Shown in pieces: positions 51,252-60,098 of a stretch of 64,000 nt of DNA. Within the stretch, counting starts at the first letter, position 1; the number at the start of each line of letters is the position of its first letter. Made by a program: the position numbers and the translations under genes. Location of the stretch: positions 124,001 to 188,000 of the forward strand of contig CAJUSW010000001.1 in NCBI GenBank assembly GCA_910589485.1. Reading direction: 5' to 3'. The DNA is from an uncultured Duncaniella sp. (lineage in GTDB: Bacteria; Bacteroidota; Bacteroidia; Bacteroidales; Muribaculaceae). The notes beneath the pieces were generated by a model. The model saw nothing but the letters and a program-made list of their open reading frames with translations. It did not search any database and was not told where the DNA came from.

Positions 51252-52619
51252 TCAATGTTGTGAGTCGATATCTTTTAATTCGTTATGCGCATCGGTCATA
51301 GCCGCGGCCAGGGCGTCGATCTCCTCGACGGTGCGCTTCTCGGTGGCACACATCACCACCATATCATCCTCCAACTGTACGCCGGCGAGCATACCGTAGT
51401 CAACGCACAGCGACTGGTGCAGGATATCGAACGACACTGTGCCCTTGTAGCGGAGCGCAACCTCGTTGAAATAAGGACGCGAGGGGTAAGCAAGCTCAAA
51501 CAGACCTGTCTCAACAAGTTTGCCAGCCATATAATGAGTGCGGGCGCATGAAATCTCATTAACCTCACGCAATCCTTCGGGCCCCATAAGCGAGAGATAG
51601 ATCGAGGCATACAGGGCCATCAGTCCCTGGTTGGAGCAGATGTTGGAAGTAGCCTTCTCACGACGTATATGCTGCTCACGCGCCTGGAGTGTAAGCACGA
51701 ACGCACGCTGTCCGGTGGCATCAGTAGTAGCACCAACTATGCGGCCGGGGAGCTTTCGGATAAGAGCCTTGGTACAGCACATGTAACCCAGACCCGGACC
51801 TCCGTAATTAAGAGGCATACCCAGCGACTGGGCCTCGCCGGCTGCAACATCGGCACCCCATTCGCCCGGACTCTTTATCACTCCGAGCACCGATGCGGGC
51901 GACGACATGATGAGAAGTGCCTTGGCGGCGTGCACCTTGTCGGCAACTCCTGTGAAGTCCTCAAGGATACCGTAACAGTTGGGCGACGGGAGTATCACAC
52001 CTGCCACATCACCCTGGGCGAGCATATCCTCCATAGCTTTGAGATCGGTCACGCCGTTATCCTCTGGGATAAGGTCGACCTTTATGCCATGATAACGGGC
52101 ATAGGTGGCTATCACGTCGATATAAAGCACGTTGAGGGTTGAGCTCACCAGCACACGGTTGCGCTTGCGGGCATGAGCCACAGCCATCATCATGGCCTCG
52201 GCTACAGCTGTGGATCCGTCATACATCGAGGCGTTGGAGACATCAAGACCGGTGAGTTCGGCCATCATGGTCTGATACTCGAATATGTACTGGAGGGTTC
52301 CCTGCGAGATCTCGGGCTGATAAGGGGTATATGCGGTGAGGAATTCCGAGCGCGATATGATGTGGCTTATTACTGCCGGGGCATAATGGTCATAGAATCC
52401 CGACCCGGCGAAGCATTTCACCTGGATATTGCTGTCGGCCAGTTCGTGGAAATATTGTCTCACCTCCTCCTCGCTCATCTGGGACGGGATGTCGTAATCA
52501 CGTTTCAGCAGGAGAGAGTCGGGGACATCGGCATAGAGCTCGTCGAGGCTCTTCATGCCACACTGCCCGAGCATTTTGGCAATATCCTCGGGAGTGTGGG
52601 GGAAATATCTATGGATCAT
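51252..52619 (-). CDS. gcvPA: Glycine dehydrogenase (decarboxylating) subunit 1
   Basis: The N-terminal half of split P-protein, 455 residues, pairing with GcvPB. It has the family start YFPHTPEDIAKML, LLKRDYDIPSQMSEEEVRQ, FAGSGFYDHYAPAVI, YTPYQPEISQGTLQYIFEYQ and the GGPGLGYMCC region. It lacks a PLP lysine, as expected for this subunit. Split PA/PB, as opposed to a fused GcvP, is usual in several bacterial phyla. It follows gcvH by 41 nt. Confidence 0.97.
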   Translation of the reverse strand: MIHRYFPHTPEDIAKMLGQCGMKSLDELYADVPDSLLLKRDYDIPSQMSEEEVRQYFHELADSNIQVKCFAGSGFYDHYAPAVISHIISRSEFLTAYTPYQPEISQGTLQYIFEYQTMMAELTGLDVSNASMYDGSTAVAEAMMMAVAHARKRNRVLVSSTLNVLYIDVIATYARYHGIKVDLIPEDNGVTDLKAMEDMLAQGDVAGVILPSPNCYGILEDFTGVADKVHAAKALLIMSSPASVLGVIKSPGEWGADVAAGEAQSLGMPLNYGGPGLGYMCCTKALIRKLPGRIVGATTDATGQRAFVLTLQAREQHIRREKATSNICSNQGLMALYASIYLSLMGPEGLREVNEISCARTHYMAGKLVETGLFELAYPSRPYFNEVALRYKGTVSFDILHQSLCVDYGMLAGVQLEDDMVVMCATEKRTVEEIDALAAAMTDAHNELKDIDSQH

Positions 52620-52660
52620 GTGTCGATATTTTCTTGACCTTGCATGAAGTATCGGTAGAA

Positions 52661-53035
52661 TCAGTGCTGTTCAGCCTCACAATGAGCGGCATAAGCCTCC
52701 TCGTCCATGAGTTCCTCCAGCTCGGCGGGATTGGTCAGCTCCACCTCGATGATCCAATTGTGCATAGGATCCTCGTTGAGCAGACGGGGATTGTCGATCA
52801 ACGCTTCGTTGATGTTGATCACGGCACCGCTCACGGGCGACATCAGATCCTCGGCAGCCTTCACGCTCTCAACCGCACCAAACTCCTCGCCGGCGGTCAC
52901 GTCATCACCCTGCTCGGGCATATCGACGTACACGATGTTGCCGAGAGCCTTCTGGGCATAATCGCTGATACCTACATAGCCGACATTTCCGTCAACCATT
53001 ACATACTCGTGAGAGGGGGCATAATAGATCTTCAT
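52661..53035 (-). CDS. gcvH: Glycine cleavage system H protein
   Basis: A 124-residue lipoyl carrier that shuttles the aminomethyl group between P-, T- and L-proteins. The lipoylated residue is Lys59 in GAVESVKAAEDLMSPVSG. The start YYAPSHEYVMVDGNVGYVGI fits the family. Lipoylation can be done by the LplA encoded at the head of the same cluster. A 49-nt gap to gcvT contains a 14-bp motif also found before gcvT. Confidence 0.97.
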   Translation of the reverse strand: MKIYYAPSHEYVMVDGNVGYVGISDYAQKALGNIVYVDMPEQGDDVTAGEEFGAVESVKAAEDLMSPVSGAVININEALIDNPRLLNEDPMHNWIIEVELTNPAELEELMDEEAYAAHCEAEQH

Positions 53036-53084
53036 AATCTTATGTATTTTTATTTGATTGATATTCAGTTATTTTATAAAGTGA

Positions 53085-54182
53085 TTACTTCTTATAGGAT
53101 TTCTTATAGAATTTCTTTCCGGTGACGCGGGCGGGGAAAGTCTTACGACGTATCCTCACCTTAAGTTCATTATCCTTACCGGCATATGGGGTAGCCACGA
53201 GAGCCACTGCGATGCTCTTGTCCACCGATATTCCGCGGTAGCCGGTGGTAACATATCCCACAACCTCGTCGGCATCATTGAGCACCTCATAGCCATGTCG
53301 GGGTATGGCACGGTCGGCCAGTTCAAGGCCCACCAGTTTACGGGCTGTGCCCTCGGCTTTCTGACGCTCTATCACCTCCTTGCCGATAAACTCAGGCTTG
53401 TCGAGCTTGACAAACATCGACAGACCGGCTTCGACGGGAGAAATATCATCGGCCAACTCATCGCCATAAAGCGGGAGTCCTACCTCGAAGCGCAGGGTGT
53501 CCCTGCATCCGAGGCCGCATGGCTTAGCCCGTCCCGATTCCATCAGGGCATCCCACAGCGCCACGATAGCCTCGTGGGAAGCATAGATCTCGAAACCGTC
53601 CTCACCGGTGTAGCCAGTGCGGCTCACAAGTATATGGTGACCGTCAAGCATGGATTCCTTAAACGTGTAGAACTCCAGCTCCTTGCACTGGATACCGAGC
53701 ACCTGCTCCATCACCGCCTCGGCCTCAGGGCCTTGCACTGCAAGTTCGCTCAGATCGTCGCTCAGGTTCTGTATCTCCACGTCATACCCCTCGGCGTTCT
53801 TCATGATCCATGCCACATCCTTGTCAATATTGGCGGCATTGATCACTAAGAGGAAATCATTGTCGGCACGCTTGTACACGAGCAGATCGTCCACAGTGCC
53901 ACCATTCTCGTTGAGCATCATGCCATAGAGTATCTTTCCGGCGGGAATCTCGCGTATATCGTTGGTGAAAATATGGCCTACATAACGCTCAGCATCAGGG
54001 CCGGTCACGAGCACTTCGCCCATATGGGACACGTCAAATACTCCGCAGGCATTTCGCACGGCATTGTGTTCCTCTACGATCCCTTCGTACTGAATGGGCA
54101 TGTCAAATCCCCCGAAGGGTACCATCTGCGCGCCCTGGGCCACATGGCGGTCGTGAAGGCATGTTTTCTTGATTTCTTCCAT
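53085..54182 (-). CDS. gcvT: Glycine cleavage system T protein (aminomethyltransferase)
   Basis: A 365-residue folate-dependent enzyme that releases ammonia from the GcvH intermediate and forms methylene-tetrahydrofolate. Conserved parts: MVPFGGFDMPIQYEGIVEEH, FDVSHMGEV, the Asp of GGTVDDLLVYK (folate/catalytic region), RTGYTGEDGFEI and GLGCRDTLRFE. It is the second gene of the unit, 63 nt after lplA. The C terminus ends in a basic KKFYKKSYKK tail. Confidence 0.97.
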   Translation of the reverse strand: MEEIKKTCLHDRHVAQGAQMVPFGGFDMPIQYEGIVEEHNAVRNACGVFDVSHMGEVLVTGPDAERYVGHIFTNDIREIPAGKILYGMMLNENGGTVDDLLVYKRADNDFLLVINAANIDKDVAWIMKNAEGYDVEIQNLSDDLSELAVQGPEAEAVMEQVLGIQCKELEFYTFKESMLDGHHILVSRTGYTGEDGFEIYASHEAIVALWDALMESGRAKPCGLGCRDTLRFEVGLPLYGDELADDISPVEAGLSMFVKLDKPEFIGKEVIERQKAEGTARKLVGLELADRAIPRHGYEVLNDADEVVGYVTTGYRGISVDKSIAVALVATPYAGKDNELKVRIRRKTFPARVTGKKFYKKSYKK

Positions 54183-54245
54183 GATTGATGAGTGGTATTA
54201 TTATAAGGATATTTGATTGATATGCTTTTATTAATTGATGTACTT

Positions 54246-55229
54246 CTATATTATAAGTCCGGTCAGCGCCTCAGGACTCAGCCCGGGAATGAGGCTCATG
54301 ATATCGTCCCTCTCGAGTGCCGACATTATATCAGCTCGGACGTAAGGGATGCCCACCATGAGGCGTGACAACGTGGCGCCCGCATCGGCAGTCTCCAGAT
54401 AGTCGCCTGTAAGCATGAAACCCTTCACGACACCGCGAGCCACTTCCAGATGCACCGTGAGAGTGCCCACTCCGTCGATACGGGCCGAGTTAACGAGAGT
54501 GCCTTTGGGATTCTTACCTGCAAGCCATTCCTGCCGGTAATAATTACGCTCTATCTCGCGTATCTCACTCACGTCGTCGGCTGTGAGGCGGAGAGGAGTG
54601 TTCCCGTCGGGGATAGTGTCAAGCACATGACGCTTGAACGCTTCGATGGAGAGTCCGGGCAACTGTTCCTTTATAGTGGTCACACGTGAGCGCACCGAGG
54701 AGACGCCATGGGATTTAAGTTTGGAATGAGGCGGAGTGAGCGCCCCGGCCATCAACCGTTCGTCGAAATCATATAGCATGGTGCCGTGCACGATACTGCG
54801 CCCGGGCAGGTGGTAATAGGAGTTGCCCGACACCTTGCGGTCGCCGATGAGGATATCGTTGCGGGAATTATCGGAAGCGTCAAGCCCGAGCATTCTCAAC
54901 GACCGTGCCACCATCGAGGTATATGCCGAAAAAGTAGTGGTGACGCATGTCGACGAGGTGATGTAGGAGAACATTATATTGTTCATGTCGGCCAGCACGG
55001 CTCCCCCACCGCTTTTCCTCCGGCACAGGTTTATGCCGTTATCCCTGCAGAAATCCACGTTGACCTCGCTTTCAAGCAACTGGTTACGCCCTACAATCAC
55101 CGTAGGCTCCACCTGCCAGATGAAGAAGAAGTCTCGATCAGGAAACCTGGCAACAAGCCATTCCTCTTCGGCAAGATAGAAGGGGAGTGGCATCACAGTG
55201 TCGCCATCGTAGGGGATTACCAGATCCAT
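54246..55229 (-). CDS. lplA: Lipoate-protein ligase
   Basis: A 327-residue BPL/LplA-family enzyme attaching lipoate through lipoyl-AMP. The lipoate-binding motif RRKSGGGAVL begins at residue 70; GRNQ (47-50) and ISGNSYYHLPGRSIVHGTMLYD (residues after 130, with SNSYY-like loop and HGT) are conserved, and the C-terminal accessory domain is present (about 230-327). It heads the glycine cleavage unit, so GcvH is its likely main target. A lipoate scavenging lifestyle is possible; no lipA/lipB is in the window. Confidence 0.92.
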   Translation of the reverse strand: MDLVIPYDGDTVMPLPFYLAEEEWLVARFPDRDFFFIWQVEPTVIVGRNQLLESEVNVDFCRDNGINLCRRKSGGGAVLADMNNIMFSYITSSTCVTTTFSAYTSMVARSLRMLGLDASDNSRNDILIGDRKVSGNSYYHLPGRSIVHGTMLYDFDERLMAGALTPPHSKLKSHGVSSVRSRVTTIKEQLPGLSIEAFKRHVLDTIPDGNTPLRLTADDVSEIREIERNYYRQEWLAGKNPKGTLVNSARIDGVGTLTVHLEVARGVVKGFMLTGDYLETADAGATLSRLMVGIPYVRADIMSALERDDIMSLIPGLSPEALTGLII

Positions 55230-55428
55230 TTTTCAGCAAATGATTAATAATATACTTGACACATGCAAAGTAAGCGTTTTCAACCGACATTTCCAAAGGG
55301 AAACGGATGGTAAAAAATATGTTTTAAAACCTATTTTTAACATCTGTTAAGCATGCCGTTTTACGGTTGACTCCACAATAAGACCCGAGGCATGAACGTT
55401 GATGCTATATCATTCCCCACGTAAAGAT

Positions 55429-55593
55429 ATGGACAAAAAACCTAATTCATCATCACAATTCTCCACCAGGTCCGAGAGGCCGATGGGAGCCACGGGTCCA
55501 TCACGTATCACATTGGAGCGCATCAGGCAATTCGCCCGCGTGTACACATGCCTTCCCGGCCGAGAAATGCCGATAGGAATAATACTCAACTGA
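55429..55593 (+). CDS. Small conserved protein upstream of rmuC
   Basis: A 54-residue protein: disordered Ser/Asn/Gln-rich N terminus, then a conserved-looking helix and end, ITLERIRQFARVYTCLPGRE followed by MPIGIILN. Short proteins with an IRQFARVY-type motif and a final LN are recalled from other Bacteroidales, function unknown. The start at 55429 (MDKKPN) is preferred because of the A-rich upstream; an in-frame ATG exists at 55399. It ends 4 nt before rmuC, suggesting coupling. Confidence 0.6.
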   Translation: MDKKPNSSSQFSTRSERPMGATGPSRITLERIRQFARVYTCLPGREMPIGIILN

Positions 55594-55597
55594 ACGT

Positions 55598-56977
55598 ATG
55601 ATATATATTGTAATTGCCGTGGCGATTGTCGCCATCGCGGCCATATGGAAAGTAACTGATCTGCAGAAATCCCTTGCAACATCCCGCACCGAGCTATCCT
55701 CATCACGAATCGAAGCCGAGCGCGCCCGATCGGAATCGGCTGTAGAGCTGGCCACCGCCAGGCAACTTGCCCGTAATCTCCAGGAACACATAGAGCGTGC
55801 CGAGCAGGAACACCGTCTCAACACCGACTCGCTCAACTCTACCCTCGCCAACACCCGCGAAGCCCTTTCGCAAGCACGAGAGGAGAACGCCCGCCTGGCC
55901 ACATCGCTGGCCCACATCGAGGAGGAACGCGAGTCACACGACAGGCAACTCGAAGAGCGCTTCAGAAATCTCGCCAACGATATACTCAAACAGAATTCCG
56001 CCGAATTCAAGGCTCAGAACGAGCAACGCCTCGAAGAGATATTATCACCCCTGCGGAGCAATCTTGATGATTTCCGAAAGACTGTGACCGAGACCTACAG
56101 TGCGGAAGCCCGGGAACGGTTCTCGCTCACCGACCGCATACGCGAGCTCGTGGAACTGAACAACACCATCTCGCGCGAGGCCCGCGAACTCACTCTCGCC
56201 CTGCGTGGCAACAACCAGGTCCAGGGCGACTGGGGCGAAATGGTGCTCGAATCCATCCTCGAGAAAAGCGGACTTCAGGAGGGACAAGAATATTTCCTGC
56301 AGCTCACCAACGATGAGCGCGGGACATCTCTGCGCGACGATGAGGGACACAAACTGCGCCCCGATGTGGTGGTGAAGTACCCCGACGGACGTTGCGTGGT
56401 TGTAGATTCCAAGGTGTCGCTTACAGCATTTATCGAGTATGCCAACGCCGACAATGAGAAGATAAAGGCCGATGCATCGGCCCGTCACCTGAAATCGGTG
56501 AGATCACACATCGACGAGCTCGCCCGCAAGAATTATCAGCAATACATAGGTGAGTCTCGACTGGACTTCGTGATGATGTTCATCCCCAACGAACCGGCCT
56601 ACATAGCCGCCATGCGCCTCGATCCGGGGCTATGGCAGGAAGCCTACGACCGCAAGGTGCTCATAGTCTCTCCCACTCATCTCGTGTCGGGTCTCCGGCT
56701 CATCGAGCAGCTGTGGAGTCGCGACAAGGTGACCAAAAATGCAATAAAGATAGCTGAGGACGCAGGAAAAATGTATGACAAGTTCGCCGACTTCACCAAG
56801 GATATGGACCGCATATCAACCGCCCTCAACAATGCCACCAAGGCCCATTCCGATGCCATGACCAAGCTGTCGTCTGGCACCGGCAACCTAAAGAAACGAG
56901 CCGAGGACCTGAAAGCACTCGGCATAAAAGCCACCAAGCAGCTCGCGGCATCGCTCAGGGACTCTGCCGATGAATAG
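55598..56977 (+). CDS. rmuC: RmuC family DNA recombination protein
   Basis: A 459-residue protein. An N-terminal membrane segment (residues 1-16, IYIVIAVAIVAIAAIWK) is followed by a long coiled coil (about 18-150) and the RmuC domain (about 170-400), a PD-(D/E)XK-like fold with GNNQVQGDWGEMVLESILE, LRPDVVVKYPDGRCVVVDSKV and LDFVMMFIPNEPAYIAA. RmuC limits inversions at short inverted repeats in E. coli, which fits a nuclease acting on DNA structures. The C terminus is again coiled coil. Confidence 0.93.
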   Translation: MIYIVIAVAIVAIAAIWKVTDLQKSLATSRTELSSSRIEAERARSESAVELATARQLARNLQEHIERAEQEHRLNTDSLNSTLANTREALSQAREENARLATSLAHIEEERESHDRQLEERFRNLANDILKQNSAEFKAQNEQRLEEILSPLRSNLDDFRKTVTETYSAEARERFSLTDRIRELVELNNTISREARELTLALRGNNQVQGDWGEMVLESILEKSGLQEGQEYFLQLTNDERGTSLRDDEGHKLRPDVVVKYPDGRCVVVDSKVSLTAFIEYANADNEKIKADASARHLKSVRSHIDELARKNYQQYIGESRLDFVMMFIPNEPAYIAAMRLDPGLWQEAYDRKVLIVSPTHLVSGLRLIEQLWSRDKVTKNAIKIAEDAGKMYDKFADFTKDMDRISTALNNATKAHSDAMTKLSSGTGNLKKRAEDLKALGIKATKQLAASLRDSADE

Positions 56978-56985
56978 AAGCAGGG

Positions 56986-57441
56986 TCACTGACGCTTGCT
57001 GAGCACCGAATTGTAATAAGCAGGATCGCCGGTGACCTCCTCTCCGATAAACGGAGGTAACGGAGGCTCCACCGAGGCGTCGGGCAATTCCACCTCGGCT
57101 ACAATCAGCCCTGCATGGCGACCGTGAAACACATCCACTTCCCAGCGGAACCCCTCATACATCACAATGTGACGTGTCTTGTCGATAGCCCATCCGCCGG
57201 CAAGACTGCAAGCCATCTCCTCGGCATCCGTCACAGGCACAGGATATTCCCATTCGTCGCGCACAGCTCCTGAATTTCTCCCTTTTATAGTGATCCATCC
57301 TTGACCGTCACACACCCTCACTCTCACCGTCGATTCGGGCACCACCGACAGGTAAGCCTGCCTCAGGTGTCGCTTTTCACTGGTCAGCAAGGTAAAAGAA
57401 TTGTCCTTTACAAGAAATTTGCGCTCTATTTCCTTAGCCAT
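56986..57441 (-). CDS. CYTH domain protein
   Basis: A 151-residue CYTH/triphosphate tunnel metalloenzyme. The family signature ExExK is at the N terminus in KEIERKFLV, and the tunnel strands carry paired charged residues (TVRVRVCDGQGWITIKG; KTRHIVMYEGFRWEVDVFHG; LIVAEVELPD). Members hydrolyse tripolyphosphate or other triphosphates with Mg2+ or Mn2+. Normal length for the short bacterial form. It converges with rmuC (8-nt gap) and is divergent from the DUF5686 gene through a palindromic promoter region. Confidence 0.92.
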   Translation of the reverse strand: MAKEIERKFLVKDNSFTLLTSEKRHLRQAYLSVVPESTVRVRVCDGQGWITIKGRNSGAVRDEWEYPVPVTDAEEMACSLAGGWAIDKTRHIVMYEGFRWEVDVFHGRHAGLIVAEVELPDASVEPPLPPFIGEEVTGDPAYYNSVLSKRQ

Positions 57442-57477
57442 AGGGGTATATTATTAGTCGGTTTCGCCATTTTTGAG

Positions 57478-57493
57478 TAACTTTGCAAAGTTA
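57478..57493. promoter_or_regulatory. Palindromic bidirectional -7 box
   Basis: TAACTTTGCAAAGTTA is a perfect 16-bp palindrome that reads TAACTTTG on both strands, so one site can serve the CYTH gene (start 57441) and the DUF5686 gene (start 57538). No convincing -33 element is visible on either side. Confidence 0.55.
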
Positions 57494-57537
57494 TACAAAT
57501 TTGAGTTTCCACACATAAGGTTTATTCTGAAAATAAT

Positions 57538-60087
57538 ATGCGCTTGCGCACACTATACTTATCATTAATACTTATATTGATAGCGATACCGCATGCCATA
57601 GCCGATACTGTCACGGTTACCGGCATAGTGCGCGACTCGCTCACACGCGAACCGGTTCCGTTTGCCACCATCTTTCTTCCCGGCACTGACCGTGGCACTC
57701 TCACCGACGACAACGGACGCTACAGCATCACCACAGCGCTTAAATGGGATTCCATCCAGGCCTCGGCAATGGGATATGACACCAAGACCCTACCCCGAGG
57801 CAACAAGCGTTCAGGCAAGGCCCGCATCGACTTTGATCTGCACTCCACCGGAGTGTTGCTCAGCACCGTGATAGCACGTCCCAAGAAGGAACACTACACC
57901 AAGAAGGACAATCCCGCCGTAAGATTCATGGAGAAGATACGCTCCACGCGCGACTTGGGAGATCCACGGCGAAAGGATAACTACAACTATGACAAGTACG
58001 AACGCATAACCCTTGCCATCAACAACTATCAGTTCAACGACTCGGCCAAGGGTGGATTCGACAAAAAGTTCTCTTTCATAAAGGAATACATCGACACATC
58101 GGCCCTCACCGGAGCCCCCATCCTCAACGTAGCGTTACGCGAGAAAGCATCTCAGGTCAATTACCGCAAGGATCCCCAGGGGGAGAAGGAATATGTCAAG
58201 GGATTGCGCCAGGCCGGAATGGATGATTTTCTCGACCAGGAGAGCATGAAGACATTCTACGAGGATGTGATGAGAGAGGTCGACGTCTACGGCAACGATG
58301 TAAACATCCTCCAGAACCGTTTTGTCAGCCCGTTGTCGCGCATCGCCCCCGACTTCTACAAATTCTATCTCACCGATACAGTGATGGTGGATACCGTAAG
58401 CTGTGTAGAGCTGACCTTTGTACCCCGCAATGCGGCCACATTCGGCTTCACGGGACGTTTCTACGTTCCGCTGGGCGACTCCACCATGTTCATCAAACGC
58501 ATAGTGATGCGTGTGCCCCACGACATCAACCTCAACTTCATCAACAGCATGCTCATATCGCAGGATTATGAGCGCATGCCCGACGGCACGCGCTTAAAAA
58601 CCCGCGACGACATGATAATGGAGGCCACGATACTCCCCGGCATGCCGGGCATGTATGCACGGCGCAACACTGTGTATACCGGCCACAATTTTGAGCCTGC
58701 ATCGGATCAATCGGTATTTGATTACGGACAGGCCCAGATTTATGCTCCGGGCGTATATTCTCGCGACACCACATTCTGGGCCGAGAACCGCACCTCGGCC
58801 ATAGCACACGGAGAGAACTCGATGGAACTGATGATCCAACGGCTCCGAAAAGATCCCGTGTATTACTGGGGAGAGAAGGCGATCAAGACATTCGCCTCAG
58901 GCTACATCACCACCGGAGGGCCATCAAAATTCGATATAGGCCCGCTCACATCCACCTTCTCAAGCAATACGGTCGAAGGATTCCGTCTGCGCCTTGGAGG
59001 CATGACCACCGCCGCCCTGTCCAAACGATGGTTTGCCCGCGGATATGCGGCATACGGTTTCCGTGATCACAAGTGGAAGTACAGCGGAGAACTCGAGTAC
59101 TCGTTCCGCGACAAGCGTCAACACTCAAGGGAATTTCCTGTACATTCTCTGCGGGCAACCCATATGTATGATATGAATATGCTGGGTCAGCATTTCGTAT
59201 CCAATAATCAGGACAATATGTTCATGTCGTGGAAACGCATGGAGGATGTACAGATGACCTATCACCGTGTCACAAAACTTGAATATATCCTTGAGATGGA
59301 GAATAACTTCACCGTCAAGGCCCGTATTCAGAACGAGCGGCAGGAACCAACACGATTCATGCCGTTTGTCAACGGTTATGGACAATCGTTCGGTCACTAC
59401 AACATGAATTCAGCCACCGTGGAGCTGAGATATGCACCGGGCGAGAAATTCTATCAGATGAAGACCGGACGTGTCCCCATCAACTTTGACGCCCCTATCC
59501 TCACCCTCAGCCACACCTGGGCACCCAAGGGGGTGGCCGGCAACCCGTTCGCACTCTCATCGACCGAGGCTTCATTCAGCAAGCGGTTCTGGTTCTCGGC
59601 ATTCGGATTCATGGATGTGTTTGTGAAAGGTGGCCATGTGTGGACCCGTTCGCCCTACCCCAACCTGCTCATTCCCAATGCCAACCTATCCTACTTCATC
59701 CAGCTGGAATCATTCTCCTGCCTCAACCCCATGGAGTTTATCAACGACAGCTATGCGCAGTGGGATCTGACATACTGGGCCAACGGAGCAATACTCAATT
59801 ACATCCCGCTGATCAAGAAACTGAAACTGCGCGAGGCCATATTCTTCCGTGGCTTATATGGCCACCTGAGCCACCGCAACCGTCCGTGGGAAAATCCCTC
59901 GCTGTTTGAATTTCCTGCCGATGCCCACACTCAGTTGATGAGCTCCACTCCCTATATGGAAGCAGGCATAGGTCTTGACAATGTGTTCAAGGTGCTTCGC
60001 ATCGACTACACCTGGCGTCTCACTTACCGCAACAATCCCCAGGCGTGTCGCGGTGGCCTGCGTTTCATGTTCCACTTCACATTCTGA
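57538..60087 (+). CDS. DUF5686 outer-membrane protein with carboxypeptidase-regulatory-like domain
   Basis: An 849-residue secreted protein. A signal peptide (about 1-22) is followed by a carboxypeptidase-regulatory-like (CarbopepD_reg_2) domain at about 24-110 (VTGIVRDSLTREPVPFATIF) and the DUF5686 region to the end. The C-terminal half has alternating beta strands and ends in Phe (GGLRFMFHFTF), as expected of an outer-membrane beta-barrel; resemblance to a TonB-dependent-receptor front domain is clear but no plug domain is present. The family is Bacteroidetes-specific with unknown function. Confidence 0.9.
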   Translation: MRLRTLYLSLILILIAIPHAIADTVTVTGIVRDSLTREPVPFATIFLPGTDRGTLTDDNGRYSITTALKWDSIQASAMGYDTKTLPRGNKRSGKARIDFDLHSTGVLLSTVIARPKKEHYTKKDNPAVRFMEKIRSTRDLGDPRRKDNYNYDKYERITLAINNYQFNDSAKGGFDKKFSFIKEYIDTSALTGAPILNVALREKASQVNYRKDPQGEKEYVKGLRQAGMDDFLDQESMKTFYEDVMREVDVYGNDVNILQNRFVSPLSRIAPDFYKFYLTDTVMVDTVSCVELTFVPRNAATFGFTGRFYVPLGDSTMFIKRIVMRVPHDINLNFINSMLISQDYERMPDGTRLKTRDDMIMEATILPGMPGMYARRNTVYTGHNFEPASDQSVFDYGQAQIYAPGVYSRDTTFWAENRTSAIAHGENSMELMIQRLRKDPVYYWGEKAIKTFASGYITTGGPSKFDIGPLTSTFSSNTVEGFRLRLGGMTTAALSKRWFARGYAAYGFRDHKWKYSGELEYSFRDKRQHSREFPVHSLRATHMYDMNMLGQHFVSNNQDNMFMSWKRMEDVQMTYHRVTKLEYILEMENNFTVKARIQNERQEPTRFMPFVNGYGQSFGHYNMNSATVELRYAPGEKFYQMKTGRVPINFDAPILTLSHTWAPKGVAGNPFALSSTEASFSKRFWFSAFGFMDVFVKGGHVWTRSPYPNLLIPNANLSYFIQLESFSCLNPMEFINDSYAQWDLTYWANGAILNYIPLIKKLKLREAIFFRGLYGHLSHRNRPWENPSLFEFPADAHTQLMSSTPYMEAGIGLDNVFKVLRIDYTWRLTYRNNPQACRGGLRFMFHFTF

Positions 60088-60098
60088 GGCCACTGTCC

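Noticed and set aside
55230..55428. Glycine riboswitch or other leader upstream of the glycine cleavage unit
   Set aside because: I looked for a recognisable aptamer or paired hairpins before lplA and saw none; only a weak promoter-like box is visible.
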